This document shows positions 44,121-55,716 of a stretch of DNA of 57,475 nt, in pieces. How positions within the stretch are numbered: position 1 is the stretch's first letter; each line of letters starts with the position of its first letter. The notes below the pieces were generated by a model. That model saw nothing but the letters and a program-made list of their open reading frames with translations, was not told the origin of the DNA and made no database searches. Both the position numbers and the translations under genes were made by a program. This stretch comes from Gymnopus androsaceus JB14 (taxonomy: Eukaryota > Basidiomycota > Agaricomycetes > Agaricales > Omphalotaceae): assembly GCA_009733575.1 (NCBI GenBank), contig ML769778.1, forward strand, positions 1 to 57,475. The letters run 5' to 3'.

Positions 44121-44205
44121 GGGGGCCCCTGGATTCCAGGGCCCTGGATTTCCTGTGGATTTTGATCATATTAGTTACTGGATTGTTACACTTTGGACTA
44201 TCTAA

Positions 44206-44544
44206 CTAGTTACTTTTCCTGGTAGACTGGAATGACAGAGTAAAGGTATTTCACTCAAAGTATGCACTGTTCCCAACCATCAAAATTGCATGCCTCATTG
44301 TGGCCATAATCTATGCCAGGCTCTACTTTATCCAAATCCTCATCAATTGGTGCTTGAAGAGAGAATGTGAGTCCTGTTTTTGATTCAACTTGTTTTGCTC
44401 AGTCTGGAGTGTACCATCCTTAAAGTTGTTATTTGCTTTAATGCTTATAGTGATATATGTATACAAGATTAAATAGAACTACTGTACAATGCAGACATAG
44501 TGGCATTTATGGGGAATGATAACAATGAAATTGATTCAAAGAAG
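44206..44544. other. Spacer between foldback element and NLR gene
   Basis: No gene. Its right part (from about 44,460) is the 3' flank of the NLR gene, duplicated at about 36,060-36,230. Confidence 0.4.
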
Positions 44545-47500
44545 TTATTTGCTAGAAACCTCCAAGTCCTCAATGCAATCACTCCAATGTGCTCCATAGA
44601 CACACTCCAAAAATGATAATTTGGTGTATCCCTTTTGGGAGATGATACATGTATTCTGGGGCCTCCATAAAAGTTTCTGAAATTGTGGAGGAATCCAAAT
44701 AACATTGGGTGGTGAATTGGGAAACTTGATCCAGCCATTGTGGGAGAGAGACCAATTATGGCTTGCTGAAACTGAGATTAGAAAGAAATGATTGGCTAAG
44801 TGAAGAATATACCTTGAAATGATTGTTGATTGCAATGGTGTTGATGGTCCATACTAATTTGGACATCCCAAGTGGAGCCAGAGGTGGGCAGGTCATGGTC
44901 TGTAGACCCGTAGATGATACTGTTAGTGGCATACCTGACTGAATGGTCATGACTTTTCAACTGAGCTCTACCAGTGGCATCCCAGATCCTTACTGTTTTG
45001 TCAGGAGAGCCAGACACAATCCTGGTTCCATCAGGTGAAAAGGCCACTGAACTGACCCAATGATCACGACCATTCAGTGGATCACCAATCTGAGCACCAG
45101 TATTAGCATCCCAGATCCTCACTGTTTTGTCATCAGAGCCAGACACAATCCTGGTTCCATCAGGTAAAAAGGCCACTGAACTGACTGAACCATCATGACC
45201 ATGCAGTGGACCACCAATCTGAACACCAGTATTAGCATCCCAGATCCTCACTGTTTTGTCATCAGAGCCAGACACAATCCTGGTTCCATCAGGTGAAAAG
45301 GCCACTGAACTGACCCAATCATCATGACCATGTAGTGGACCACCAATCTGAGCACCAGTATTAGCATCCCAGATCCTCACTGTTTTGTCTCCAGAGCCAG
45401 ACACAATCCTGGTTCCATCAGGTGAAAAGGCCACTGAACTGACTGAACCATCATGACCATGCAGTGGATCACCAATCTGAGCACCAGTATTAGCATCCCA
45501 GATCCTCACTGTTTTGTCAGAAGAGCCAGACACAATCCTGGTTCCATCAGGTGAAAAGGCCACTGAACTGACTGAACCATCATGACCATGCAGTGGATCA
45601 CCAATCTGAGCACCAGTATTAGCATCCCAGATCCTCACTGTTTTGTCATCAGAGCCAGACACAATCCTGGTTCCATCAGGGGAAAAGGCCACTGATCTGA
45701 CCCAATGATCATGACCATGTAGTAGATCACCAATCTGAGCACCAGTATTAGCATCCCAGATCCTCACTGTTTTGTCAGAAGAGCCAGACACAATCCTGGT
45801 TCCATCAGGTGAAAAGGCCACTGAACTGACTGAACCATCATGACCATGCAGTGGATCACCAATCTGAGCACCAGTATTAGCATCCCAGATCCTCACTGTT
45901 TTATCAAAAGAGCCAGACACAATCCTGGTTCCATCAGGTGAAAAGGCCACTGAACTGACCCAATGATCACGACCATGCAGTGGATCACCAATCTGAGCAC
46001 CAGTATTAGCATCCCAGATCCTCACTGTTTTGTCTCCAGAGCCAGACACAATCCTGGTTCCATCAGGTGAAAAGGCCACTGAACTGACCCAATTATCATG
46101 ACCATGCAGTGGATCACCAATCTGAGCACCAGTATTAGCATCCCAGATCCTCACTGTTTTGTCTCCAGAGCCAGACACAATCCTGGTTCCATCAGGTGAA
46201 AAGGCCACTGATCTGACCCAATGATCATGACCATGCAGTGGATCACCAATCTGAGCACCAGTATTAGCATCCCAGATCCTCACTGTTTTGTCAGAAGAGC
46301 CAGACACAATCCTGGTTCCATCAGGTGAAAAGGCCACTGAATTGACCCAATCATCATGACCATGCAGTGGATCACCAATCTGAGCACCAGTATTAGCATC
46401 CCAGATCCTCACTGTTTTGTCTCCAGAGCCAGACACAATCCTGGTTCCATCAGGTGAAAAGGCCACTGAAGCTGACTGAATTATCATGACCATGCAGTGG
46501 ATCACCAATCTGAGCACCAGTATTAGCATCCCAGATCCTCACTGATTTGTCATCAGAGCCAGACACAATCCTGGTTCCATCAGGTGAAAAGGCCACTGAA
46601 TTGACCCAATGCATCATGACCATGCAGTGGATCACCAATCTGAGCACCAGTATTAGCATCCCAGATCCTCACTGTTTTGTCAGAAGAGCCAGACACAATC
46701 CTGGTTCCATCAGGTGAAAAGGCCACTGAATAGATGACCATATCATGACCATGCAGTGGATCACCAATCTGAGCACCAGTATTAGCATCCCAGATCCTCA
46801 CTGTTTTGTCCGAAGAGCCAGACACAATCCTGGTTCCATCAGGTGAAAAGGCCACTGAGCTGACTGAATTATCATGACCATGCAGTGGATCACCAATCTG
46901 AGCACCAGTATTAGCATCCCAGATCCTCACTGTTTTGTCATCAGAGCCAGACACAATCCTGGTTCCATCAGGTGAAAAGGCCACTGAATTGACCCAATGC
47001 ATCATGACCATGCAGTGGATCACCAATCTGAGCACCAGTATTAGCATCCCAGATCCTCACTGTTTTGTCCGAAGAGCCAGACACAATCCTGGTTCCATCA
47101 GGTGAAAAGGCCACTGAACTGACTAAATTATCATGACCATGCAGTGGATCACCAATCTGAGCACCAGTATTAGCATCCCAGATCCTCACTGTTTTGTCAT
47201 CATCAGAGCCAGACACAATCCTGGTTCCATCAGGTGAAAAGGCCACTGAATAGATTGACCATATCATGACCATGCAGTGGATCACCAATCTGAGCACCAG
47301 TATTAGCATCCCAGATCCTCACTGTTTTGTCCAAAGAGCCAGACACAATCCTGGTTCCATCAGGTGAAAAGACCACTGAACTGACCCTTCATCATGCCCC
47401 CTTAATATTGCAGTATCAGGTTGATTTATTACTAGGCATTCAACCCTTACAACACTTGTTAACTTGGGCATACATCCCACACCATTTGGCCAAAGAGGCA

Positions 47501-50022
47501 TTATACTCAGATACAAGTGTGGTGTCCTCCCTTGTACTTCACCACTCGAAAATTGCAATAGTAAATTCTGGAGGTACCTTATTATTGCCCTTACTTTTGA
47601 TGCGGATTCAGAATATTCTAGATACTGCCAAAATTTAAGTCTTTTACCCAACCAATCATAATAACCTGTTGGACTAACCTTGATCATGGAAACCATAGCT
47701 TCCCCACATTGTGGCAATAAGCTCAATAAACTCATGGCTTCAAGCCAATATACTCCTTTTGCCTGCAGGAATTTTTCCAATCTTTCAACATTCTTCTCAT
47801 GGATTTCACATTGGATGAAATGGTAGCTCCAAAACTGGCAACAATATTGAAGGGCTTCTCCTATGCATTCTTTAACTTTCTCATCAAACTTAGGTACATC
47901 CTTATCTGCTGTGAATGAAGAAGGAAGGCTACAGATATTGAATCTTAGTTCATTCATTATGTTGAAACATCCATTAGTCAATTCCAGATGTTGAGCCTTG
48001 GGTTGATATTTTGCCCCCTCAACACCCTCCCCTCTTTCCAGAAACTGAGGAAAAGAGGCATGAAAGGAATAAATACAACTATCTTGGGTCGAAATGTAGA
48101 AGACTGCCTGCAGTTTATCCATCAGATGTGTCACCACATCTGTTTCAATTCTCAAGAGCTTGGCTATAATATCACATGTCACTGGACATCCTGCAGCAAT
48201 GATTGTATGCATGATATTCCAATCTTCCTCTGCTTCTCCAGACCTCCTCTTTTTGGGGATGCCATTTTTAATAACTTCAACATAAAGTTGATCTAAATCC
48301 TCAAGGTTTTCACTCTTTTCCAGAAATTCCTTGAGCCTCTTCTTCTGTCGTGATGGAATGTCTCCTTCCTTCACAAATTTAACCACAGTTGATGCATAAA
48401 TGAAAAGTGCTCCAGAAAGATGTTGCAAGCCTTTGCAGGTGCTCCTTTGAGGAAGGTATGCCACCCAGCTCCTCAGTGACGTAAGTCAATATATCAGTCT
48501 CTACTTGACTTTTTTCAACCTCATGAAGAATAATTTTTCCTACTTCAAAGATTGACCCTGTCTTCAGTTGGCTCTCTGAGAGCATAAGCTGCTGAATTGC
48601 TTGTTCTGGCCGGCTAGTGAACAGAAATTTCAGTCCTGGAAATTCCTTTTCCTGGATAGCCAATATGAGAGGTTTGAGAACTGAATCTACACCCTCACAT
48701 TCATCCAAAGCATCTATAACTATAAGTGGAATATGTGCCACCATATTTCCAGACTTGAGTGACTGCCTTCCAAGGCTCAATTAAGAGTGTTTTGACTTGA
48801 TAATCTGGCTTCTTTGAAGCAGGATCAAGATTTCCACTCAAAATACTTGCAAGTGACATGGCAAATGTTTTAGAGAAGCTAGCCAGCTGGTATGCCAAAG
48901 TGGGGATAATTAAGCGGTAATCCCTGCATTCAGGAATCTGCCTAGAGCAGAAGAAAGTTCCAGCAAGAACTTCTTTTTCCTTAAGAATCTCACAGATTGA
49001 CATTGCAATTGTGCTTTTTCCTGTTCCAGCCATGCCCCAAATCCAATAGGCTGATGGCATACTTTCAGGCTCAGAACTTATTGCCCATTTCTCAATGTCT
49101 GCAAGGATGTTTTCCCTTGTGCCCTGGCAGCATGACCTCCTAGTAGAGTTGAGACCCATGTCTGTATCATGGTATGCCTGAGTTGAGCGTTTCATTTGTC
49201 CCAAAGCAACTTCCTGTTCTCAGAGTATAAAATTTAGTAAATCTTGTCAGTTTTGCTAATCTCACCTTTAGGATTTCAGCAGTGTTTCTCTCTGCAGAAA
49301 ATAGAACCTCAATCTGTAAATTTCATGAGCTAAAAGCAGGTAGCTTCAGAGATAGAGATGCTTACCTTGCATTGCTCATATGCATCTTGAACTTTGGTTT
49401 TGAATTCTTGAATCCTTCCAGTAATGTGTTCAGACCGAACTGTCCTTTTGAAGAGACCACTGCTCTGTTGCTGTTTGACCTCTTGGTCAATAGCTATCAA
49501 ATGACTGTAAAGTGTTTTAACACATTATTTTATTTTAGTAACTGCTGTTGACCTACTCAATCAAGACTTGGACAGCCTGCTTAGATGAGCCCAGGTTTTC
49601 TTGAGACAGGTATGGCTCTAGAAATCTGGTCCGGGACAGTGAAATCCTTGGCCAAACTTTGCAGTTCCTCAGTATTTCCTGATTACACTCTGTAAAAATG
49701 ATTGTGTCAACCATCAAAACAATATAAAAGATGACAATCAGACCTTATAAATATTGAAACATTCACATATTCCACCTACGGCAGCTTGCAAAGGTGGAAG
49801 CGCTGCCGATGCCTCTTTTAGCACCTTCAGAGCAGTATCAAGAGTGTCCAGAACAGTAGCTCCGATATCTTGTGTGGGATGATTCCCAGCTGTAGAGTTT
49901 GCAATCGAAGTAGGATCTGGAGTTGTGGGCCGACTTGGCATAGGTGTAGCATTGCGACTTTTGTCTTTGTTAGGCTTCAAGAATCTAACAAGACGACTTC
50001 CGAGATGATTGTTTCGATCCAT
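44545..50022 (-). CDS. NACHT-WD40 NLR-type protein, with frame breaks
   Basis: A signal-transducing ATPase of the fungal NLR class, thought to act in self/non-self recognition. ATG at 50022 ([14 protein letters not shown]). The N-terminal part contains [20 protein letters not shown], then several short exons with helical [15 protein letters not shown] and [14 protein letters not shown]. The NACHT domain follows: Walker [10 protein letters not shown] (about 49,030), Walker [15 protein letters not shown] (about 48,720), LFTSRPE sensor. A helical linker precedes about 19 WD40 blades (47,390-44,950) and a tail with [16 protein letters not shown], joined by a 41-nt intron (44,812-44,772). One-base shifts occur near 48,765, 48,430, 47,380, 47,260, 47,000, 46,610 and 46,475. 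The gene is therefore either a pseudogene or carries consensus errors; all domains are otherwise well preserved. Confidence 0.85.
44950..47390 (-). repeat. WD40 repeat array (about 19 units of roughly 129 bp)
   Basis: Units code for [35 protein letters not shown] and GHD plus a variable linker. They are nearly identical at DNA level outside a few hypervariable positions: the two residues after GHD (HW, DW, NW, GS), the residue before SVAF (N/R/S) and the residue before DK (S/G/D/F/P). This fits an array kept uniform by recombination, with diversity at the binding face. Confidence 0.9.
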
Positions 50023-50924
50023 AGCAATTTCTGTGTGTGTGTTGCAGGGAGATAGATGATGGGGGTCGCAAACGATTCTGGAACAAACAGCATTCATCTT
50101 ATGTAGTGACATGTGCATGTTATAAAGTTCAGTCAAAGTATGTCATTGCGGTCCGGAGTATAAAAGCGTGTCACGAGCCTAATTCGATGTTCCACTTTCC
50201 CTTGCCGCAGCCCGGTTCACACCGAAATCGATCCGTCTTTGTCACCAATTCACTTCCATATCTCACCATCTTTTCGTCGTCGATGTCCGCAGGAAGAATC
50301 TGGTGAAGATCGAGAAGGATCGATGTTGAAGAAGATGAAGACTCTATTTCAATAGAGTCTTCATTTGATCTCATACTGCGACCTGCTCTTCTGGAACCAT
50401 AACATACGGACGATTTACAGACCATGTTACGCTTTCTAGACAATCGAACACGATCTCCGTGATTTCTTCCTTCTTTCACCTCAAAAACTCGCAGTCAAAC
50501 AACGAAGACGCTGGTTTTCATATTTCCTGATCTGAACGTCCGAACCGAAGGCAGCTGCAGAGTCGAGTTGAGTTTGAATGAGCTTGCCTGGTATGTGTTT
50601 ATTCTTTGGTATTCATTATTCTATAACGTCGCGTTTGTCTCTCCAGGAGCATTCACCGTTATTGTAAATCTATCTTCTACTTCTCGTTCTGTGTTTATAC
50701 TATTTCCTAGCATGGAGGGTGCGTTGCTTTTCTTTTATTTTTCGATACCACGTCCAACTCGTCTCTCAGAAGCTAGTCCTTTGGGCATGGGATGGCAATG
50801 CCTCTATCACCTCGTAGCTTCAGCATCTTTATCTTGCTTCAGCATTCACATCTTTGTCTTCATTGGGTTGGTCCGGGTCCAAGTTCGGCGCAGATGCCTC
50901 CTGGTGCATCGCTTGCTCGCTCAC
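50023..50924. other. NLR upstream region, no assigned gene
   Basis: It likely holds the NLR promoter. A hairpin GAAGACTCTATTTCAATAGAGTCTTC-like palindrome lies at about 50,335-50,360. A minus-strand frame (50,171-50,479) and a plus-strand frame (50,568-51,026) show no recognised domain; the latter runs into the GDH2 relic. Confidence 0.35.
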
Positions 50925-52300
50925 ATTCAGCAGCTCAATGCTAGGTCATGCGGGACGTTGAGCAACGGTACGGACCCACAATGGAGGTTTTCGAAGTCGA
51001 AGGCTCGAGAGGGTTATCGGATATAAGATGGGCGGAACTACCACTTTCTTTATGTACGCGTTACCTCCAGTCTTAGTCTATCTCTATCTACTAACCTCTA
51101 TACCAGTACCGTCTCCAATCTCTTCCACTTTTACTCTCTCTGTTCACAAAAACGTGGAACAGTTCTCCAATTGCTCCAACGGTGTCACTGTCAACTCCTT
51201 GCACATAAATCCTGTTCCAAACTCCCACCGATCGAACACTCCATCTTCCAGGTCATGAAGAAGGCTTCGCGTCTGTACTGTCTTCCCAAAGACCTGTTCT
51301 TCCTCAACGGCCCTTGGTACTCATGCCGTCCAGGAGGCTACGTACGTTTGTGAGAATCCCTCTCTCTTTCTCTTTGCTGTGCTGACAAGATCGTGTCGTT
51401 AGTGGATCTTTGCTCAACACTTGCAGTAGGCTCGGCTCGGCGTCCTGGCCGCTCAAAAACGCCCTGGACGAGAACGACCCTGCGCATGCAGAAGTGTTGA
51501 CCAATATCAAGAGGAGGTTTAGGTCGGAGATGCTTACGAGGGGCGGACTATTCATAATCATTCGGAGCTGGTAGGTCTGCGAGCGTTCTGTTATCGTACT
51601 GGTGCATTTATCTTGCTTGCAGAGTCGACTTCTTATGTCAACTTTGCCATGATTCACTGCCCCACATCTCACATCTGCCCATGTTATCGAATTGATATGT
51701 GTATAAGTTTCCGCTTTCATTTCTTCAATGTGCGTTCCTAACCGTTATCTGTGTAGGCTCACCCTCTCTTATCAATGCCTCCAAACTATCCAACCCCTCT
51801 CCGACGAGGAGCTCTACGACAAAATCCACCGCACATTCGTTCCCTTCAAAACCAATTTCTACCGATTCACAAAGGTCGCTCTATCCTTCCGCTTGGATCC
51901 ATGCTTTTTACTGGAGGTGGAATATCCTTTGCGATGTTACTCATAATTCGGAATGAGTTTAGAGGGTTCTATATTAGGTTCAGGGCTTTCGTCGACGTTG
52001 AACAACCTTCAGGCCGAGTTGGAGAGTTCGGATTTGTTTGAGGATATTCGGAGTAGGACTAGGGTGATGACAAGGGCTATCGGATATCCAAGACGCTGGC
52101 TGAGAAGATTCGGCTGGAGAGGTTGTTGAGGTGGTTGCTGGAGGCGTATCAGAGGGCGTTGTTCTCTAGCTGGGTCGCATCGCACTCTGTGAGTGGACGA
52201 TTTGGATTGCTCAAGCTCAAGGCTTACTGATGTTATGTTTTTTCTAGCTTTATAAATACGGCGTCAAAGCTTCGAGTGCAGACTTTTTTATTTAGCTAGG
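50925..52300 (+). pseudogene. NAD-dependent glutamate dehydrogenase relic with internal deletion
   Basis: Pieces match the gene at 55,855 onward: VEQRYGPTMEVFEVEG (about 50,960), IEHSIFQVMKKASRLYCLP (51,230), ENDPAHAEV-like DENDPAHAEVLTNI (51,465), LQTIQPLSDEELYDKIHRTF (51,785), then KVALSFRLDP and NEFRGFYIRFR (about 51,950). It jumps straight to the enzyme's C-terminal region (RVMTRAIGYP, AEKIRLERLLRWLLEAYQRA, SSWVASH; 52,065-52,190), so the catalytic core is deleted. Many stops. The C-terminal match ends near YKYGVKASSADFF (52,255-52,290). Confidence 0.8.
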
Positions 52301-52563
52301 GATCTTTCCAAGTACTAAAGTAGGAGCGCGCGCGCACAATGGAATAGAAGTTAGAATGGAATGGGAATGGGCATGGGTGTAGTGTGACTTACATACAGAT
52401 ATTGTATTCTATAATGAAAATGAACACGGTATCCTTCTGTGTATGATACGTACTGACTGTTGGGAAGCTGAACTTTTCAAACACATGGTGCTACACGGCT
52501 TTCTCAAGGCCAAAGCGCTCTACCAACTGTAAGCGCCCAAACCGTTCCTACTCACGATCAACG

Positions 52564-52875
52564 ATGACAGTGGAATCTCTGCCGAACGAGCTCATACGCT
52601 GTATCTTTGACAACCTTTTCGCCGATAGAATTTCTCTCTCCAACTGTTCTCTTGTCAAAAAGGCTTGAGCTATCCCCTCTCAGTGTCGAATTTTCGCAAA
52701 GATCGAGCTGGATGGTAGTGCACGATCTCTACGAAACAAAACAGATAGGCTCATTGCAATATTGAATGAGAAACCGCATCGAGCATCGGATGTTTGCCTT
52801 ATAAACTTCCAGAGCTTCAATCTAGAACAACCGGAAAAGGAGGGAGTTTATACTCGGATTGCTGAACACTGATGC
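52564..52875 (+). pseudogene. F-box protein relic (copy 2)
   Basis: After ATG 52564 the frame reads TVESLPNELIRCIFDNL and SNCSLVKKA, then stops at TGA. Fragments such as QCRIFAKIELDG and HRASDVCLINFQSFNLEQP follow in other frames. The preceding 220 bases (GCATGGGTGTAGTGTGAC, CATACAGATATTGTA) match 32,880-33,060, so promoter and F-box were duplicated together. Confidence 0.6.
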
Positions 52876-53095
52876 AGCGACTCTCAAAAGTGGACACGAT
52901 AGAGCTCAATTACTAATTACTGGCAAAAAATATATCCTTCACTCAGAACGGAAGTTGCCTTTGCATGCCTTATTCCACGAGGGGACTGGTCTCGGGCTGG
53001 TCTAAGGATCTCAACACATTTTTGTACCAGATTTATTCCTGAAATATTACATTCAAGCTCAACAACCGAAATTTAAATCCTGTTGTGTAAATTTG

Positions 53096-53999
53096 CTACG
53101 CCGTCGCAGCGGCCAGGAGTTCGGAAAATATAGGTGTGCCGAAACCAGCTAACAAGTGCATTTTGTCAGTAAATCTTGGAAAAGGCGCTTCAAAAACTTA
53201 CTGAGGGCATCCCACCCAACTGCTGCGTCGAAAGCCACCTAATCGGAGGTCAATATACTTGTGGAAATAATTTAAAACTAAAACTCACCGACGACGCGGG
53301 ACAAACAAAACCTGAGTTGTGCCCAATAGTAATATCAGTGAATGCCGTCGACGCTGTGGAATAGATGAACGGGTTGAGGAATCCGAGAACAGGCTTTCCC
53401 GCAGCAATGAGCCGATCGTTGATCAGGGCGATTATTGCAGCGAACGTAGGTGACGACGCGCTAGTGCCTCCAACGAGACCGACTTCTCCGCCAGATACGA
53501 TCTCGAAATTCCAGCCTTGCACAGAGGGTGAAAACCCTGTAAGAGAAAAGAAAATGGTTCGACATGCCTTGCACAGATGCATCAGGATAGGCCCGTCCAG
53601 ATTTGTTGAAGGTCCCTGCAAAGTCGGATGGGATGGTCTTGAGGAAGCTGGCGACTGCAGCGGTCTGGTAGGACGGAGCAGGGAAGAAGTTGGAAAACCC
53701 GCCGCCGGTGAAGTTGATAGCTTTCTCAGGTCCGAAGCCCTGTGTAGATCCTACAGCAGTTACAAAAGGACATGTACCAGGGAACACGGGCATGAATGTG
53801 TTGTCATCGCAGACGGAGAGAAAATCGTGGCCTCCGCGTACACCACCCTAAATGTATGTATAATGTCAGAGGAGGAAAGAATCAACGCATGAACTGACAT
53901 CGCCCAATGCAAACATCACGGATATACCCCGGGCACCCAGCGCGATGTAGCCGTTACATACACTTCCTGCTTCTGCTTCAAGCAAAGATTGCGTTCCGT
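53096..53999 (-). pseudogene. 5'-truncated sedolisin (S53, tripeptidyl peptidase-like)
   Basis: Sedolisins are secreted acid serine-carboxyl peptidases. Exons seen: to 53,899 (IALGARGISVMFALGD), 53,847 to about 53,590 (GGVRGGHDFLSVCDDN, VFPGTCPFVTAVGSTQGFGP, AYPDAS), about 53,536-53,289 (GWNFEIVSGGEVGLVGGTSA with SSPTFAAIIALINDR: the catalytic Ser motif GGTSAS), 53,238-53,202 (FDAAVGWDAL), and 53,148-53,096 (GFGTPIFSELLAAATA, TAG). The calcium-site aspartate in FTDITIG is present. The prodomain, signal peptide and the catalytic Glu/Asp helix are absent upstream of about 53,999, so no active enzyme could be made. The exon after AYPDASVQG uses no standard donor; a GC-AG intron is possible. Confidence 0.8.
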
Positions 54000-54530
54000 T
54001 TTGTTTTGCGTCGCTTCAGTGGTTTCGTGCACTCGGTACAGTGAATAAAACGAATATCATTGCGCATCCGTCAATGGAGGGTATCAGGGATAGGGATAAG
54101 AATAAAGATTCGCAGAGTTATATCGCCACTAATGTTCCTTGCTCTCATAGAATTTCTTAGCTGGTGCACACCTCGTTTCCAGAAATTGTTCCTTATCAGA
54201 GGATCCAGCCAAATTAAATCGTTAGCTTGTCTGAACTTTCCTATGACTGTTCATCTTCCCTCCTACTACTGCTCATTCCACAACACATGTACAGGTTTGT
54301 CATTGTCATTCGTACCCCGTTTCCCTTGTCCCCGCCCACTCCAATCCGCCACCTATACTGAATCATCCAAAGAGATGCACCTACCAAAAATTGTGTCCTA
54401 TACTTCCTTTCTTCCGATCGGAATAGATACAAAACACTTTTACTCGAGACTTGAGCTTGGGTGTCAAGGACGAAAAATCTTGAAATCGTCAGCAAAACAA
54501 GAAGCTTTAAAGCTCAAGGCGGCCAGCAAG
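54000..54530. other. No convincing gene
   Basis: The frames at 54,060-54,575 (+) and 54,241-54,495 (-) overlap each other, lack known domains and have no supporting splice sites. Confidence 0.35.
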
Positions 54531-54536
54531 ATACAT

Positions 54537-54616
54537 GGGCAAGCCCAGATTCGAACCGGGGACAAGTTGCATTGAAACATGCAAAGTGAACGCAATAACC
54601 TCTTGGCTATATGTCC
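54537..54616 (-). tRNA. tRNA-like sequence, probably degenerate
   Basis: A strong T-arm (CCCGG-TTCGAAT-CTGGG, B box GGTTCGAATCT) and a D-arm-like GCCAAGAGGTTATTGC are present. The 5' end GGACATA pairs poorly with the 3' CTTGCCC, and the anticodon arm is replaced by a hairpin TTGCAT-GTTTCA-ATGCAA, so I cannot assign an anticodon. It may be a tRNA pseudogene or a tRNA-derived repeat. Confidence 0.35.
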
Positions 54617-54684
54617 TACTTATGATGCTCTCTTCACTTTGAAAGGTATTAAATGAAAAATTTTTTGGTACTACAACTACTAGC

Positions 54685-54725
54685 TTCAAGAGAAAGAGAG
54701 GGAGGGGAGGAAGGAAGGAAGGGTT
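54685..54725. repeat. GGAA/GAGG microsatellite
   Basis: Purine tract GAGAGGGAGGGGAGGAAGGA and following GGAAGG units. 54,726-55,240 has no gene that I can support. Confidence 0.7.
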
Positions 54726-55716
54726 TGAGGAAGAATCTGTATGTTTTGAATAATGGGAAAGATGGCGATACTCTCTAACGGTTAACCAGCAGCAACTCCG
54801 TCCTCCTCTCGCATGACTATAAAACTAGTATCCCTATCCACAGTACCCGAAGCACCGCTAGACCATTAGAGTAGCATGTCTCCTCCCATGCGAAGACGGT
54901 GGAAAGAAAGAAACCATCTTGGTCTTGTGATAGGGATAGAATGACGTGTCGCCGGAGAAGCCAGACTGCATTGAGATTTGATCTGTATGCTGACTAGGGA
55001 GTATAGGAAGGAAAGGCCGAAGCGGAAAGTGGAATGCTTTTCAAGTATGGTCGGAATTGCGAGGGCGCTCTTGCATCCGTTACAGCGGTCGCGGTTTCCA
55101 TTGAAGAATCATGGCAAGCGATTTGAGCGCTCAGACTTGCATTAGTGTCACTAGTACGAAAAAGTTAGAGATTCTGTCAATACAGTAGACCGTCCGCGGA
55201 CGCACCTTTGCTTCAGTATCACTCTTCATTTATTTTCAAATACTAGCAGCCATCCATCCCCGAATCGACCAGTAGACCCATTAGGTTGATTCGACAGTAT
55301 ATGTTGAAGCTTGACGGGATGCGATCCGTGGAGATAAAAGTTTGGTAGATATGTATGGGAGCATATCCTGGCATCAGTGCAAGGGATTTTGGATCGGAAG
55401 AGATAGCTGGAAGGATGAGGCTATAGAATTCACCAAACTTGCTTGTCCCTCGCAAGGTCGATCGTACGGAGTTTGCGAGAGGTTGAGTGTGTGGATGGGC
55501 AGAGAGAAGCCACCATGCTCGACGCCTGTGCTGCACGCTAGCAGAAATAGAATCCCGAGACCGAGAGCGATGGCCCAGATATACAATCAAAGAGGCTCAG
55601 TGGCTCGGACTAAACATTACGAGCAAGTAAGTGATCAAGTAATTACTGAGTAGACAGCGGACGCACCTTTTCCTTTTCAACAGTCCTTCTTGATTGGTTG
55701 ACAATCGAACGACTGT

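Larger units (their letters stand above)
40925..44205. mobile_element. Giant foldback element with satellite-repeat arms
   Basis: Ends TTAGATAGTCCAAAGTGTAA and inverse; TIRs continue through GATCAAAATCCACAGG and AGGGCCCTGG, then become tandem arrays of a 53-bp unit in opposite directions on the two sides (about 41,050-41,850 and 43,265-44,120). The loop holds a 43-bp array and further repeats. Total 3,281 bp, with no transposase frame; the long ORFs here are translations of the satellite. Organisation recalls Foldback (FB) elements. A target duplication is not evident. Confidence 0.85.

Noticed and set aside
41222..44165. Long repetitive ORFs (WNPYTTIFTSAWIPCN-type proteins) on both strands
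   Set aside because: They are translations of the 53-bp satellite, which has no stop in some frames; both strands give similar ORFs and there is no splice or start context.
54060..54575. 171-residue plus-strand ORF
   Set aside because: Runs through the tRNA-like sequence, overlaps an opposite ORF, and has no recognisable domain.
55243..55590. Minus-strand ORFs, one with a hydrophobic start (AIALGLGILFLLACSTG)
   Set aside because: It could suggest a signal or membrane segment, but the frames overlap, no family is recognisable and no consistent exon chain was found.
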